From NCBI GenBank assembly GCA_020072765.1, contig JAIQGD010000043.1, positions 1-44,463 of the forward strand: a DNA stretch of 44,463 nt, read 5' to 3'. Position 1 is the stretch's first letter. The number at the start of each line of letters is the position of its first letter. The notes beneath the pieces were generated by a model that was not told the origin of the DNA, searched no databases, and was given only the letters and a program-made list of their open reading frames with translations. Shown one piece after another: positions 1-7,389 of the stretch. The stretch comes from Terriglobia bacterium. Its GTDB lineage: Bacteria > Acidobacteriota > Terriglobia > Acidiferrales > UBA7541. Position numbers and translations under genes: made by a program.

Positions 1-702
1 GAGCGGCGTGGCATCCGCCAGCTTCTGCGCGAGCATTTCCGCCGAGCCCTTGATCACTCCCAGTGGATTGCGGATTTCGTGCGCCAGGCCCGCGGACATC
101 TGCCCGAGGGCGGCCAGGCGTTCCGAGCGGCGCGCCTCGGCTTCGGCGCGCTGCAACTGCCGGTTGGTTTCCTCCAGCGTTTCCGAGAGCGCCTGGTAGC
201 GCGCCACCTGGCGGCGCTTCTCGACGACGAAGCGGTTCACCAGCATCGCCGCAAGAAAGAAAAAAAGATTACGGATGGCCAGGGTCGCGAGCCCCTCGGT
301 CGTAAGCTCGTTTTGCTCGATGGAGAGCGCCGGATAGAGATACGAGCAATAGGCCGCCGAAGCCAGCGCCGTCCATCCCAGCGTGGCCACCGGGCCGAAG
401 TAGATGGCCGCCGTAACCACCGGCACCAGATAAATGGGCCAGTAGCTGCTGTTGATCCCGATTTCCCCGGTATGGTCGAGCAGGAGCGTCGCCAGCGCGA
501 TTTTGATCAGGACGCTGTAAACGCGCCCGCGCGCGGGAAGCCGCGCCACCAGTGAGCCCTCGAGGACCTGGAAGATGCCGATGGCCGCGAGAGTCAGCTG
601 CTTGTGGATTTCGGCAATGGGCGGAAGAAGAGCCAGGCCGAGGATGAACAGCAGCCAGACAACATCAATCCAGCCGATGGGTGATCGTTTGCCGTCGGGC
701 AT
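1..702 (-). CDS. Sensor histidine kinase, membrane-bound (C-terminus beyond window edge)
   Basis: The reverse strand is open from an ATG at 702 to the window edge, 234 codons. The first ~160 residues are hydrophobic, with several predicted membrane segments. A charged helical linker rich in Arg, Glu and Gln follows (about 160-195). The dimerisation and phosphoacceptor box is visible near the edge as [19 protein letters not shown], whose His is the autophosphorylation site of HisKA kinases. The ATPase domain lies outside the window. The linker probably forms a coiled coil. No response regulator is adjacent inside the window, so the partner is unknown. The family call is secure; the signal sensed is not visible. 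Confidence 0.88.
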   Translation of the reverse strand, partial: MPDGKRSPIGWIDVVWLLFILGLALLPPIAEIHKQLTLAAIGIFQVLEGSLVARLPARGRVYSVLIKIALATLLLDHTGEIGINSSYWPIYLVPVVTAAIYFGPVATLGWTALASAAYCSYLYPALSIEQNELTTEGLATLAIRNLFFFLAAMLVNRFVVEKRRQVARYQALSETLEETNRQLQRAEAEARRSERLAALGQMSAGLAHEIRNPLGVIKGSAEMLAQKLADATPL

Positions 703-798
703 GTTGTGAGGTGACTCGCGGGCCAACAGGCCTCGGCAAGTCTGAGAAGAATCTAGCACGAAGGCGGCGCGTTTCGATGGCTGGGCCGCGCGGTGCTG

Positions 799-1596
799 TT
801 ACAACGGAGAAACGCGGGCGCCCGTTTCATCGAGCGCCAGCGCCAGGATCTCTGCGCTCAGCCTTTGATGCACGCCCGCCAGAGACCGGCCGATCAGCAG
901 GATGGCGGGAGACTCCAGGGTCGGCAGTTGGTCGAGTGCTCCAAGCGTCGTCGACCCGTGCTGCTGTTGCGGCGTGGCGGCGCGGGACACCAGGACGGCG
1001 GGGGTGCCGGTGTCGAGGCCCGCGGCGAGAAGTTCGTCGCGCAGGCCGGCGAAATTATTCCCCGGCATGTAGATCACCAGCGTGGCGTCTTCGGCGGCCA
1101 GGGCTTTCCAGTTTGTTTTCTCGTGCGGTTCGCCTTTCGTGGCGCGATGGCCGCTGACGAGGATTACGCGGGAGGTTTTGCGCCGGTCGGTGAGCGAGGC
1201 GCTCATCGCCGCTGCCGCCGCGATTCCAGCCGTGATGCCGGGGACCACCTCGTAGGGGATTGCCGCGGCTTCGAGCGCGTCGATTTCTTCCGCCAGGCGG
1301 CCAAAGATTCCCGGATCGCCGCTCTTCAGGCGAACAACTTCCTGGCCTCGGCGCGCCGCCTCGATCATCCGGGCGTTGATCTGTTCCTGCGCTACGCCTT
1401 TCTTGCCGCAGCGCTTCCCGACATTCTCGACGGCAGCCTGCGGTCCCGCGAGCGCGAGGATGGCCGGGGGATTCAGATCGTCGTGCAAGACCAGATCGGC
1501 GCGGCGCAGAAGATTGTGGGCCCGGACCGTCAGCAGTTCCGGATCGCCCGGCCCGGCGCCGACCAGATAAACCTTTCCGGTGATAGTCATGCTCAT
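799..1596 (-). CDS. cobA: Uroporphyrinogen-III C-methyltransferase (SUMT)
   Basis: It transfers two methyl groups from S-adenosylmethionine to uroporphyrinogen III, giving precorrin-2, the precursor of siroheme. The N-terminal SAM-binding loop VYLVGAGPGDPELLT is followed by DLVLHDDL, RLKSGDPGIFGR and VVPGITAG, all signatures of this methylase. About 265 residues is normal for a single-domain SUMT, with no CysG-type dehydrogenase/chelatase fusion. I chose ATG 1596 because GGCGGA lies just upstream; the frame could also open at TTG 1611. It lies directly downstream of the sulfite reductase gene, whose product needs siroheme, so the pair is almost certainly one transcript under the cysteine attenuator. 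Confidence 0.95.
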   Translation of the reverse strand: MSMTITGKVYLVGAGPGDPELLTVRAHNLLRRADLVLHDDLNPPAILALAGPQAAVENVGKRCGKKGVAQEQINARMIEAARRGQEVVRLKSGDPGIFGRLAEEIDALEAAAIPYEVVPGITAGIAAAAAMSASLTDRRKTSRVILVSGHRATKGEPHEKTNWKALAAEDATLVIYMPGNNFAGLRDELLAAGLDTGTPAVLVSRAATPQQQHGSTTLGALDQLPTLESPAILLIGRSLAGVHQRLSAEILALALDETGARVSPL

Positions 1597-1612
1597 GGCT
1601 CCGCCTTGCAAC

Positions 1613-3328
1613 TCATTCTCCGACGCCCGGAGGAACGGGTCCGGGAGCGGGATCGCGCGCCGCCTCGGCCGCGACGCTGCCGGCCAATTGGGCGCGCAGC
1701 TCTGGCTCGGAAAAGCGCGCGAAATATTGGCGCAGGTTCTCGCGGCCGTTTCTCGCGGACATATACGTGTTCAGAAGCCGCGCGATGGCGTCGGGAACTT
1801 CCCGGGCCGTGCAGCGATAGCCGACCGGGCGCGCCAGCCTCTGGTGTTCGCCCACGGCGCCGCCCAGCGAGAAAAAGTAGGCATCCACCATTTTGCCGTC
1901 GTGCTTGATCTTCTTGCCCTCGAGTCCGATATCGGCGATCCAGTGCTGCCCGCAGGAATTGGTGCATCCCGTCACGTTCAGCTTCAACGGCTGGTCGAAG
2001 CCGGGCAGGCGGCCTTCCAGTTCCTCGACGAGCCAGCGCGTGAAGCCCTTCGTCTCGGTGATGGCCAGTTTGCAGAACTCCGTGCCGGTGCAGGCGATCG
2101 CGCCGCGCCAGAAGGGCGAGCCCGAAATGCGAAACCCGGCGGCCTCGAGTTCCCGCGCCAGCGTTTCGGTCTTGGCCTTCGGGACATTCACGATGACCAA
2201 GTTCTGCATGGCGGTGGTGCGCAGCTCGCCGCTGCCCAGGCGCTCGGCCAGATCCGCGGCCGCGCGCATCTGTTCGGGAGTGATGCGGCCCCGGAGGACG
2301 GACGCGCCGACGTAGCAGAGGCCCTCCTGCTTCTGCGGATGGATGCCGGCGTGGTCGCGCACGACATCGGCGGGAGGAATCTCATCGGCGGCAGGCTCGA
2401 GTTGGAAACCCAGCCGGCGGTTCAGCTCGTCGAGGAATGTGCGCGGCGTCCAGCCAAAATGCGTGAACAGGTACTTCATGCGCGCGCGCTTGCGATTTTG
2501 CCGCAGCGGATCGGCGTCGCGGAAAAGCTCCGCGATGGACCGGAGCACGCGCACGGCCTGCTCGGGGCGGACAAACGCGTCCAGGCGCTCGGCCAAGTGC
2601 GGCTCGGTCGCCAGCCCGCCGCCCACGCGAACGGAGAATCCGGTCTCGCGCTTTCCCCGCAGGGTGCGCTCGACCGCCGTCAATCCAATGTCGTTGATTT
2701 CCGGATAGGAGCACCACGCGGAGCATCCAGTGATGCAGATTTTGAATTTGCGCGGCAGATCGTAGAACTCGTTCTTGTCGCGCAGGGTGGCAGCCGCTTC
2801 GAGGACCAGTGGGGAAGCGTCGTAGATTTCATCGCCGGCCACCCCGGCCAGCGGGCAGCCGGTGATGTTGCGGATGACGTCTCCGCAGGCGCCCTTGGTG
2901 GTGATTCCCGCGGCCGCCAGGGCGTCGAGCACTTCCGGGATCGATTCGATCGTCAGCCAGTGCAGCTGGATGTTTTGCCGCACGGTGATGTCGGCCACGC
3001 CGCGCGCATGCCGCTCGGCCAGATCGGCAATCGTGCGGAGCTGCTGGGAGCGCACGATGCCGTTGGGCAGAGCCGTGCGCAGCATGAAGTAGGGCGACGA
3101 TTTCCCCTCGCCGCCCTGACCGCCTACGACACCGGCCCCGTCCCCCTGGCTGTAGATTCCCCACCACCGGAAATAGAGGCTCCAGTCGGCCGGAACCGAA
3201 TCGCGTCCTCGGCGGGCAAACTCGCGGATCTCCGGCAGCGCCTCCCAGGGGTTCTTTTCACGCTTCAGCCGCTCGGCCTTCTGCGCCGTCGTTTCTTTTA
3301 CCGGGGGATTGGTTTCGCTGCCGCTCAA
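1613..3328 (-). CDS. sir: Ferredoxin-type sulfite (or nitrite) reductase, siroheme/4Fe-4S
   Basis: A 571-residue haemoprotein of the plant-type sulfite/nitrite reductase family, reducing sulfite to sulfide (or nitrite to ammonia) with six electrons. The duplicated ferredoxin-like and siroheme halves are present: TVRQNIQLHWLTIE and GDVIRNITGCPLAGV in the first, and the cluster cysteines ACTGTEFCKLA and TGCTNSCGQHWIADIG in the second. The start is TTG at 3328 with GGGAGAAG a few bases upstream. The two substrates cannot be told apart by family alone. The poly-Cys leader peptide and terminator in its 5' leader argue for assimilatory sulfite reduction to cysteine. It is followed by the SUMT gene, which supplies the siroheme precursor. 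Confidence 0.9.
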   Translation of the reverse strand: MSGSETNPPVKETTAQKAERLKREKNPWEALPEIREFARRGRDSVPADWSLYFRWWGIYSQGDGAGVVGGQGGEGKSSPYFMLRTALPNGIVRSQQLRTIADLAERHARGVADITVRQNIQLHWLTIESIPEVLDALAAAGITTKGACGDVIRNITGCPLAGVAGDEIYDASPLVLEAAATLRDKNEFYDLPRKFKICITGCSAWCSYPEINDIGLTAVERTLRGKRETGFSVRVGGGLATEPHLAERLDAFVRPEQAVRVLRSIAELFRDADPLRQNRKRARMKYLFTHFGWTPRTFLDELNRRLGFQLEPAADEIPPADVVRDHAGIHPQKQEGLCYVGASVLRGRITPEQMRAAADLAERLGSGELRTTAMQNLVIVNVPKAKTETLARELEAAGFRISGSPFWRGAIACTGTEFCKLAITETKGFTRWLVEELEGRLPGFDQPLKLNVTGCTNSCGQHWIADIGLEGKKIKHDGKMVDAYFFSLGGAVGEHQRLARPVGYRCTAREVPDAIARLLNTYMSARNGRENLRQYFARFSEPELRAQLAGSVAAEAARDPAPGPVPPGVGE

Positions 3329-3363
3329 GTGCTTCTCCCTGGGGCGTGTGGCCCCTGAAAAAC

Positions 3364-3401
3364 AAAAAAACCCGCTCGCCAGAATTTTCTGGTCAGCGGG
3401 T
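3364..3401 (-). terminator. Intrinsic terminator in the sir leader (attenuator)
   Basis: Read on the minus strand, ACCCGCT pairs with AGCGGGT and, above a small internal loop, CCAGA pairs with TCTGG around an AAAT loop. Seven T residues follow directly. The hairpin lies between the promoter and the sir start codon, so it can only act as a premature terminator. Its 5' arm with flanking bases (CTCACCCGC) can pair instead with GCGGGTGTGAG at 3441-3451 inside the leader peptide ORF, leaving a two-base bulge. This gives mutually exclusive antiterminator and terminator structures. Confidence 0.88.
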
Positions 3402-3430
3402 GAGTCAGTCCGATTCGGGTTGAAACTGCT

Positions 3431-3511
3431 CTATTCGGATCTCACACCCGCGCCCGCCGTGGCTGAACAACAACACGGCGTACAAGCTGCAAACTGGGTG
3501 TGGAATTCCAT
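3431..3511 (-). CDS. Cysteine-rich leader peptide of the sir operon
   Basis: A 26-codon ORF, MEFHTQFAACTPCCCSATAG followed by AGVRSE, ends at TAG 3431-3433. Cys codons are at positions 10 and 13-15, the latter three consecutive TGT at 3467-3475. The ATG is only seven bases from the end of the -10 element, so the mRNA should start at or one base before it and the ORF would be leaderless. The antiterminator arm overlaps its last codons. A ribosome stalled on the Cys codons would leave that arm free. A ribosome reaching the stop codon would cover it and let the terminator form. Poly-Cys leader ORFs acting as cysteine attenuators are known from mycobacteria; its function here is inferred. Confidence 0.82.
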   Translation of the reverse strand: MEFHTQFAACTPCCCSATAGAGVRSE

Positions 3512-3518
3512 CGAAAAA

Positions 3519-3548
3519 ATTCTACTCCCGCCCCCCTGGGATGGTCAA
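3519..3548 (-). promoter_or_regulatory. Sigma-70-type promoter of the sir operon
   Basis: On the minus strand TTGACC (3543-3548) and TAGAAT (3519-3524) are separated by 18 bases. The predicted start is G3512 or A3511, that is, at the ATG of the leader peptide. This leaves a leader of about 184 nt before the sir start codon. Confidence 0.75.
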
Positions 3549-3834
3549 GGCGAATCCTTGCCGGATCGAGGCCATGTCGGCGACCCCTCAGGCGCACGTA
3601 ACACGCTGCTGTATCAGCGAGTTGGTGGGATACCTCGGCCGCGATAGGAGGCCCCTGGCCCTGGGGCGGATATTCCGCACGGCTATAGAAGCAGTGCTGC
3701 CTGCTTGTGTTCCCGGTTGCAGGGCGCATAAGATGTCGCCAGCGCGAAGGGCCCACCGTGCAGAGCGCGGAATGCGGGGGAACTTTTCGGCGGCATTTTG
3801 CGTTTCCTTAGGTGAGGCCGGGAAGTGACGCGGG

Positions 3835-4422
3835 ATGCGAGGTTGGGAAAGATTGGAGCCCGACGCCCAATTGGTTCAACTCTGTCTCCGGGGCGACGGG
3901 CCGGCCTGGGAGGAACTTGTGCGGCGGCACGCGCGGCGAGTCTATGGCCTTTGCTACCGGTTCACGGGCAACCGGGCCTCGGCCGAAGATTTGAGCCAGG
4001 AAGTCTTTCTGCGGGTCTATCGGACGCTCGCCAGTTACCAGTCCGGTCAGGGCGCCTTTTCCACCTGGCTGACCAGCGTCTCCCGCAACCTGCTGATCGA
4101 CCACTACCGGCGCATGCGCCGCGACCGGCTGACGGATTCCATCGAGGACGCCATGCCCCATCTGGAAGCCAAACATTCTCCCGGGCGCACTCCGGAATCG
4201 TTGGCCCAGGCCTCCGAACTGAGCGCGCAACTCCAGCAGGGCCTGGCGCGGCTTTCGCCGGAGCTGCGCGAAGCCGTCATCCTGCGCGATCTTCAGGGAC
4301 TCGAGTACAACGAGATTCAGGTGGTGCTGCAGGTTCCCGAGGGCACGGTGAAATCGAGAATCAACCGGGGGCGCATCGAACTGGCGCGCATCCTCGATCA
4401 GATGGGCATGCGTCCGGCATAG
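3835..4422 (+). CDS. ECF-family RNA polymerase sigma factor
   Basis: A 195-residue group-4 sigma factor. Region 2 spans about residues 20-90, with GNRASAEDLSQEVFLRVYR and FSTWLTSVSRNLLIDHYRR for -10 recognition and core binding. Region 4 spans about 130-190, with LSPELREAVILRDLQGLEY and the helix-turn-helix PEGTVKSRINRGRIEL. The next gene, 16 bases downstream, encodes a zinc-finger anti-sigma factor, so its activity is probably set by release from that partner. The operon continues with LiaI/LiaF-like membrane proteins, consistent with a cell-envelope stress role. An upstream ATG is not needed; ATG 3835 gives the full region 2. Confidence 0.93.
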   Translation: MRGWERLEPDAQLVQLCLRGDGPAWEELVRRHARRVYGLCYRFTGNRASAEDLSQEVFLRVYRTLASYQSGQGAFSTWLTSVSRNLLIDHYRRMRRDRLTDSIEDAMPHLEAKHSPGRTPESLAQASELSAQLQQGLARLSPELREAVILRDLQGLEYNEIQVVLQVPEGTVKSRINRGRIELARILDQMGMRPA

Positions 4423-4438
4423 GCAGGAGCGAAGATTC

Positions 4439-5119
4439 ATGGACTGGAATTGCGCATTCACGGAAGAGCGGCTGAGCGATTTTCTCGACGGGGCGCTGGC
4501 CCCGGCCGAACGTGCGGCCTTGTCCGCGCACGCCGCCCAGTGCGAGGGTTGCGGGCAGACGGTGGCGCGAGTGGGCGCGATGGTCCGCGGCCTGCGGGAA
4601 CTCGCTCCTGTCGAAGAGCCGCCCTATCTGGTGGCGAAGATTTTGCGCGGCACGCTCGGTGCGCGGGCCAGTGAACGCACGTGGGAGCGATGGCTGGGGT
4701 GGCTGCTGGAGATCGGGCAACCGCGGTTCGCCATGGGCGTGGCTACCGTGGCCGTATGTCTCGCCATCGTGCTGCACGTGGCGGCTCCGAGAATGAAAAA
4801 CGTGAAGGCGGCGGACCTCCATCCCGTGAATGTGCTGCGCGCGACCAACCGCCAGGCGCATCTGACCTACGCGCGCGGCGTGAAATTCGTGAACGATCTG
4901 CGCGTGGTGTACGAAATTCAATCGCGATTCGCGTCCCAGCCGGAGCCCGCGGCATCGCCGGCGCCCGGGCCGGAATCGAATCCCACCACGGTGGAACCGC
5001 GCGATCGATCGCAATCCCGCCCGCGCCCCGGCAACCGGGATTCCCGCTTCGGCGATCTGGTGGTAACGACGAGTCATTCCGAACGCATGTCCAACACTTG
5101 GACCAGGAGCCTGTCATGA
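4439..5119 (+). CDS. Zinc-finger anti-sigma factor, single-pass membrane protein
   Basis: The N-terminal ~60 residues carry an anti-sigma zinc-finger motif, LSAHAAQCEGCGQTV, with the His-x3-Cys-x2-Cys ligand pattern. LSDFLDGALAPAER just before it is the usual helix of these proteins. One membrane segment lies at about 100-120 (FAMGVATVAVCLAIVLHVA). A Pro/Arg-rich tail with no recognised domain follows. Zinc-finger anti-sigmas bind their cognate ECF factor at the membrane and release it on stress. It sits directly after the ECF gene and overlaps the next gene by four bases (ATGA), implying translational coupling. Confidence 0.88.
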   Translation: MDWNCAFTEERLSDFLDGALAPAERAALSAHAAQCEGCGQTVARVGAMVRGLRELAPVEEPPYLVAKILRGTLGARASERTWERWLGWLLEIGQPRFAMGVATVAVCLAIVLHVAAPRMKNVKAADLHPVNVLRATNRQAHLTYARGVKFVNDLRVVYEIQSRFASQPEPAASPAPGPESNPTTVEPRDRSQSRPRPGNRDSRFGDLVVTTSHSERMSNTWTRSLS

Positions 5120-5712
5120 ACTGTGCCGTGCATACCGAAGTTGACGCCACCGGCTACTGCCGCAACTGCGGCAAGCCGCTTTGCCCTGCGTGCACGCGCG
5201 ACGTGCGCGGCGCGCTCTACTGCGAGACGTGCCTGGCGGGCATGATCTCCGCGCCGCCCGCGCCCGCGAGCGCCGGAGCCGGGACGCATCCTGGCGCGGC
5301 GCTGGCGCTCGGGTTTATTCCCGGGCTGGGCGCGGTCTACAACGGCGAGTACGTCAAGGCGCTGATTCACGTGCTGGTATTCGCGGGATTGATTGCCGCG
5401 GAAAGCAGCAACATTCCGGACGCCTACCACGCCTTCTTGGGATTGGCCATCGGCTGCTTCTATTTCTACATGCCGGTGGAGGCCTACCGTACCGCGAAGG
5501 CGCGGCAGACGAGCCAAATCGAGCCCCCGCCTCCGGGATTGATGGAAGGCCGCAGGCCCGTCGGCGCGATCATCCTGATTGGTCTCGGTGTGTTTCTCCT
5601 GCTCGCGAACTTTGGGCTGTTCCAGTGGGAGTGGCTTGGTAAGGTATGGCCGGTGGGCCTGATCGTGCTCGGTGTGTGGATTCTGGTCGAACGCATGAAG
5701 AAGCAGTCTTAG
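5116..5712 (+). CDS. B-box zinc-finger membrane protein
   Basis: A 198-residue protein. The N-terminal ~40 residues show paired cysteine/histidine ligands (CAVH, CRNCG, CPACT, CETCL), as in B-box-type zinc fingers. A Pro/Ala linker follows, then four hydrophobic segments. The last pair (IILIGLGVFLLLANFGLF and VWPVGLIVLGVWILVERM) resembles the LiaI/LiaF-type membrane domain also found in the next two genes. The start overlaps the anti-sigma stop codon. It could sense or transmit envelope state to the sigma/anti-sigma pair; that is inference from position. Confidence 0.8.
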   Translation: MNCAVHTEVDATGYCRNCGKPLCPACTRDVRGALYCETCLAGMISAPPAPASAGAGTHPGAALALGFIPGLGAVYNGEYVKALIHVLVFAGLIAAESSNIPDAYHAFLGLAIGCFYFYMPVEAYRTAKARQTSQIEPPPPGLMEGRRPVGAIILIGLGVFLLLANFGLFQWEWLGKVWPVGLIVLGVWILVERMKKQS

Positions 5713-5723
5713 GAGACGATGCC

Positions 5724-5939
5724 ATGGCCGACCGGATAACGTCTCGCTGCCCCTGCGCGTGTTGCCGCGTGCGCGGGCTGATGGGGCCGCTCATCTTGAT
5801 TGCCCTGGGCGCCATCTTTCTCGCCGATCAATTCACGCGCTTCACCTTCGGCGATCTTTGGCCCATCCTGTTGATTGTGGCTGGGGCGGTGAAGTGCGCA
5901 GCCTCTCTGTCTTCACGGACCGGCCACGCGGGCGTGTGA
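5724..5939 (+). CDS. Small LiaI/LiaF-like membrane protein
   Basis: A 71-residue protein with two membrane helices, MGPLILIALGAIFLADQF and FGDLWPILLIVAGAVKCA, separated by a short turn. This is the two-helix pattern of the LiaI-LiaF-like transmembrane domain. The first 18 residues hold three cysteines (RCPCACCRV), perhaps a metal or redox site. GGAGAC precedes the ATG. It lies 11 bases after the B-box gene and just before the DUF4097-like gene, so it belongs to the same operon. Function unknown. Confidence 0.75.
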   Translation: MADRITSRCPCACCRVRGLMGPLILIALGAIFLADQFTRFTFGDLWPILLIVAGAVKCAASLSSRTGHAGV

Positions 5940-5946
5940 GGAACTC

Positions 5947-7332
5947 GTGATCCACAATAGACAACAGCGCAGCTCGATGTTTACAGGATTGCTCCTCATC
6001 CTCCTCGGAGTGATTTTCCTTCTCGATCGCTTCGATCCTTCTCTCGGCATCGGGCGCCTGATCCGGCTCTACTGGCCGGGTCTGCTCATCCTCTGGGGCC
6101 TCGCCAAGCTGATCGACCATCTCGCGGCGCGCCGCACCGGCCAGGACCGCGCGCCGATTCTTTCCGGAAGCGAAGCCGCCCTGCTGATTCTCCTGGCCGT
6201 GATTCTGTCGGCCTTCACCTTCCGTGACTGGATTCGCGTTCACTACCCCAATCTCGACGTCGAACTTCCGCCCTTTCACCAGACCTATTCCCGGAGCGAG
6301 GATTTGGCGCCGCGGACCATCTCCGCCGGCGCGCGCGTTTCCATCGAAACGGCCCGCGGAGATATCACGGTCGACGGAGAAGAGGGCAACGATCTGCGGG
6401 TCAGCGTCACCAAATCCGCCCCCGCCTCGACGGATGCGGCGGCCGGCGAACGCATGAAGGATGTCACCGTGGTGATCGAGCCGGTGGGCGATGGCTATCG
6501 CATCTATCCCGCGCGCCAGGATGATTTCCGGGGCCGGGTGAGCGTCGGCCTCGAGGTGCATCTGCCGAAGACCGCGAGCGTCGTGGCCCATACCGCCTCC
6601 GGCAATATCGCCGCGACGGGAATTGCGGGCAACATGGATGTGCGCGCCGAGCACGGTGACGTGGTCATCCACGACGCCGGCGCGGACGTGACCGCCGCCC
6701 TGCAGCGCGGCGATGCGAGGATTCTTGGCGTTGCCGGCAACGTCGGGCTCACGGGGCAGGGAGACGATGTGGAGATCGCCGACGTGGCGGGCGACGCCAC
6801 GGTGGACGGCGCGTTCATCGGGTCCATCCGCGTGCGGAATGTGGCGAAGACCACCCGCTACACTTTGCGGTATGGCCTACGACGCTTGCCGTGGTCCGAG
6901 GTCTCGGTCACGCACCTGACCGGAAGGCTGGAGCTGGATGCAGGCGACCTCGCGCTCTCCGGCGTCACCGGCGCCGCCAAGGTGGTGACGCACAACAAGG
7001 ACATTGACGTGGAAAATGTCGCGGGCCGGCTCGATATCGCCAACGTGCACGGCGACATCAAAGTGGCGTTTGCGACCCCGCCCCGCGCGGACGTCAACAT
7101 CACCAACGATGCGGGCGCCGTGGACCTCACGCTGCCCGCCGAATCGAGCTTCGATGTGTCCGCGGTTTCCCGCTCCGGCGCTGTCGAAAGCGATTTTGGC
7201 GACCGGTCGCTGACCACGGCGAACGAGGGCGACACCGAGCGGTTCCACGGCCACTTCGGAGCCAAGCTCGGCGCGCCCGCGATCACCATCGCCACCAGCT
7301 ACGGCACCATTCATTTGCGCAAGCCGCGCTGA
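5947..7332 (+). CDS. LiaF-like membrane protein with DUF4097-type beta-helix domain
   Basis: A 461-residue protein. Residues 10-70 have two hydrophobic helices of LiaI/LiaF type (MFTGLLLILLGVIFLLDRF and a WPGLLILWGLAKLI segment), and a third lies at about 77-95. From about 120 to the end are repeated short strands such as VSIETARGDITVDG, VVAHTASGNIAATG and VRAEHGDVVIHDAG, the repeat of DUF4097 putative adhesins, which fold as a beta-helix outside the membrane. The start is GTG 5947; ATG 5977 is an alternative. It closes the ECF operon and is a plausible surface sensor or effector of envelope stress. Confidence 0.82.
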   Translation: MIHNRQQRSSMFTGLLLILLGVIFLLDRFDPSLGIGRLIRLYWPGLLILWGLAKLIDHLAARRTGQDRAPILSGSEAALLILLAVILSAFTFRDWIRVHYPNLDVELPPFHQTYSRSEDLAPRTISAGARVSIETARGDITVDGEEGNDLRVSVTKSAPASTDAAAGERMKDVTVVIEPVGDGYRIYPARQDDFRGRVSVGLEVHLPKTASVVAHTASGNIAATGIAGNMDVRAEHGDVVIHDAGADVTAALQRGDARILGVAGNVGLTGQGDDVEIADVAGDATVDGAFIGSIRVRNVAKTTRYTLRYGLRRLPWSEVSVTHLTGRLELDAGDLALSGVTGAAKVVTHNKDIDVENVAGRLDIANVHGDIKVAFATPPRADVNITNDAGAVDLTLPAESSFDVSAVSRSGAVESDFGDRSLTTANEGDTERFHGHFGAKLGAPAITIATSYGTIHLRKPR

Positions 7333-7389
7333 TTGTGGCGATCCGCTCTCCCATGCGCGCCCGGGTGCGAGAGCAGTAGGGAAGTGCCC

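Noticed and set aside
1580-3358. Long open frame on the plus strand opposite the sulfite reductase gene (and similar ones opposite gltB at 21182-23611)
   Set aside because: These mirror the codon pattern of the true genes in GC-rich DNA. The opposite strand carries complete families with catalytic motifs, whereas these frames show none.
3364-3511. SAM or other metabolite riboswitch in the sir leader
   Set aside because: No conserved riboswitch core is visible. The poly-Cys ORF with the antiterminator arm explains the terminator without one.
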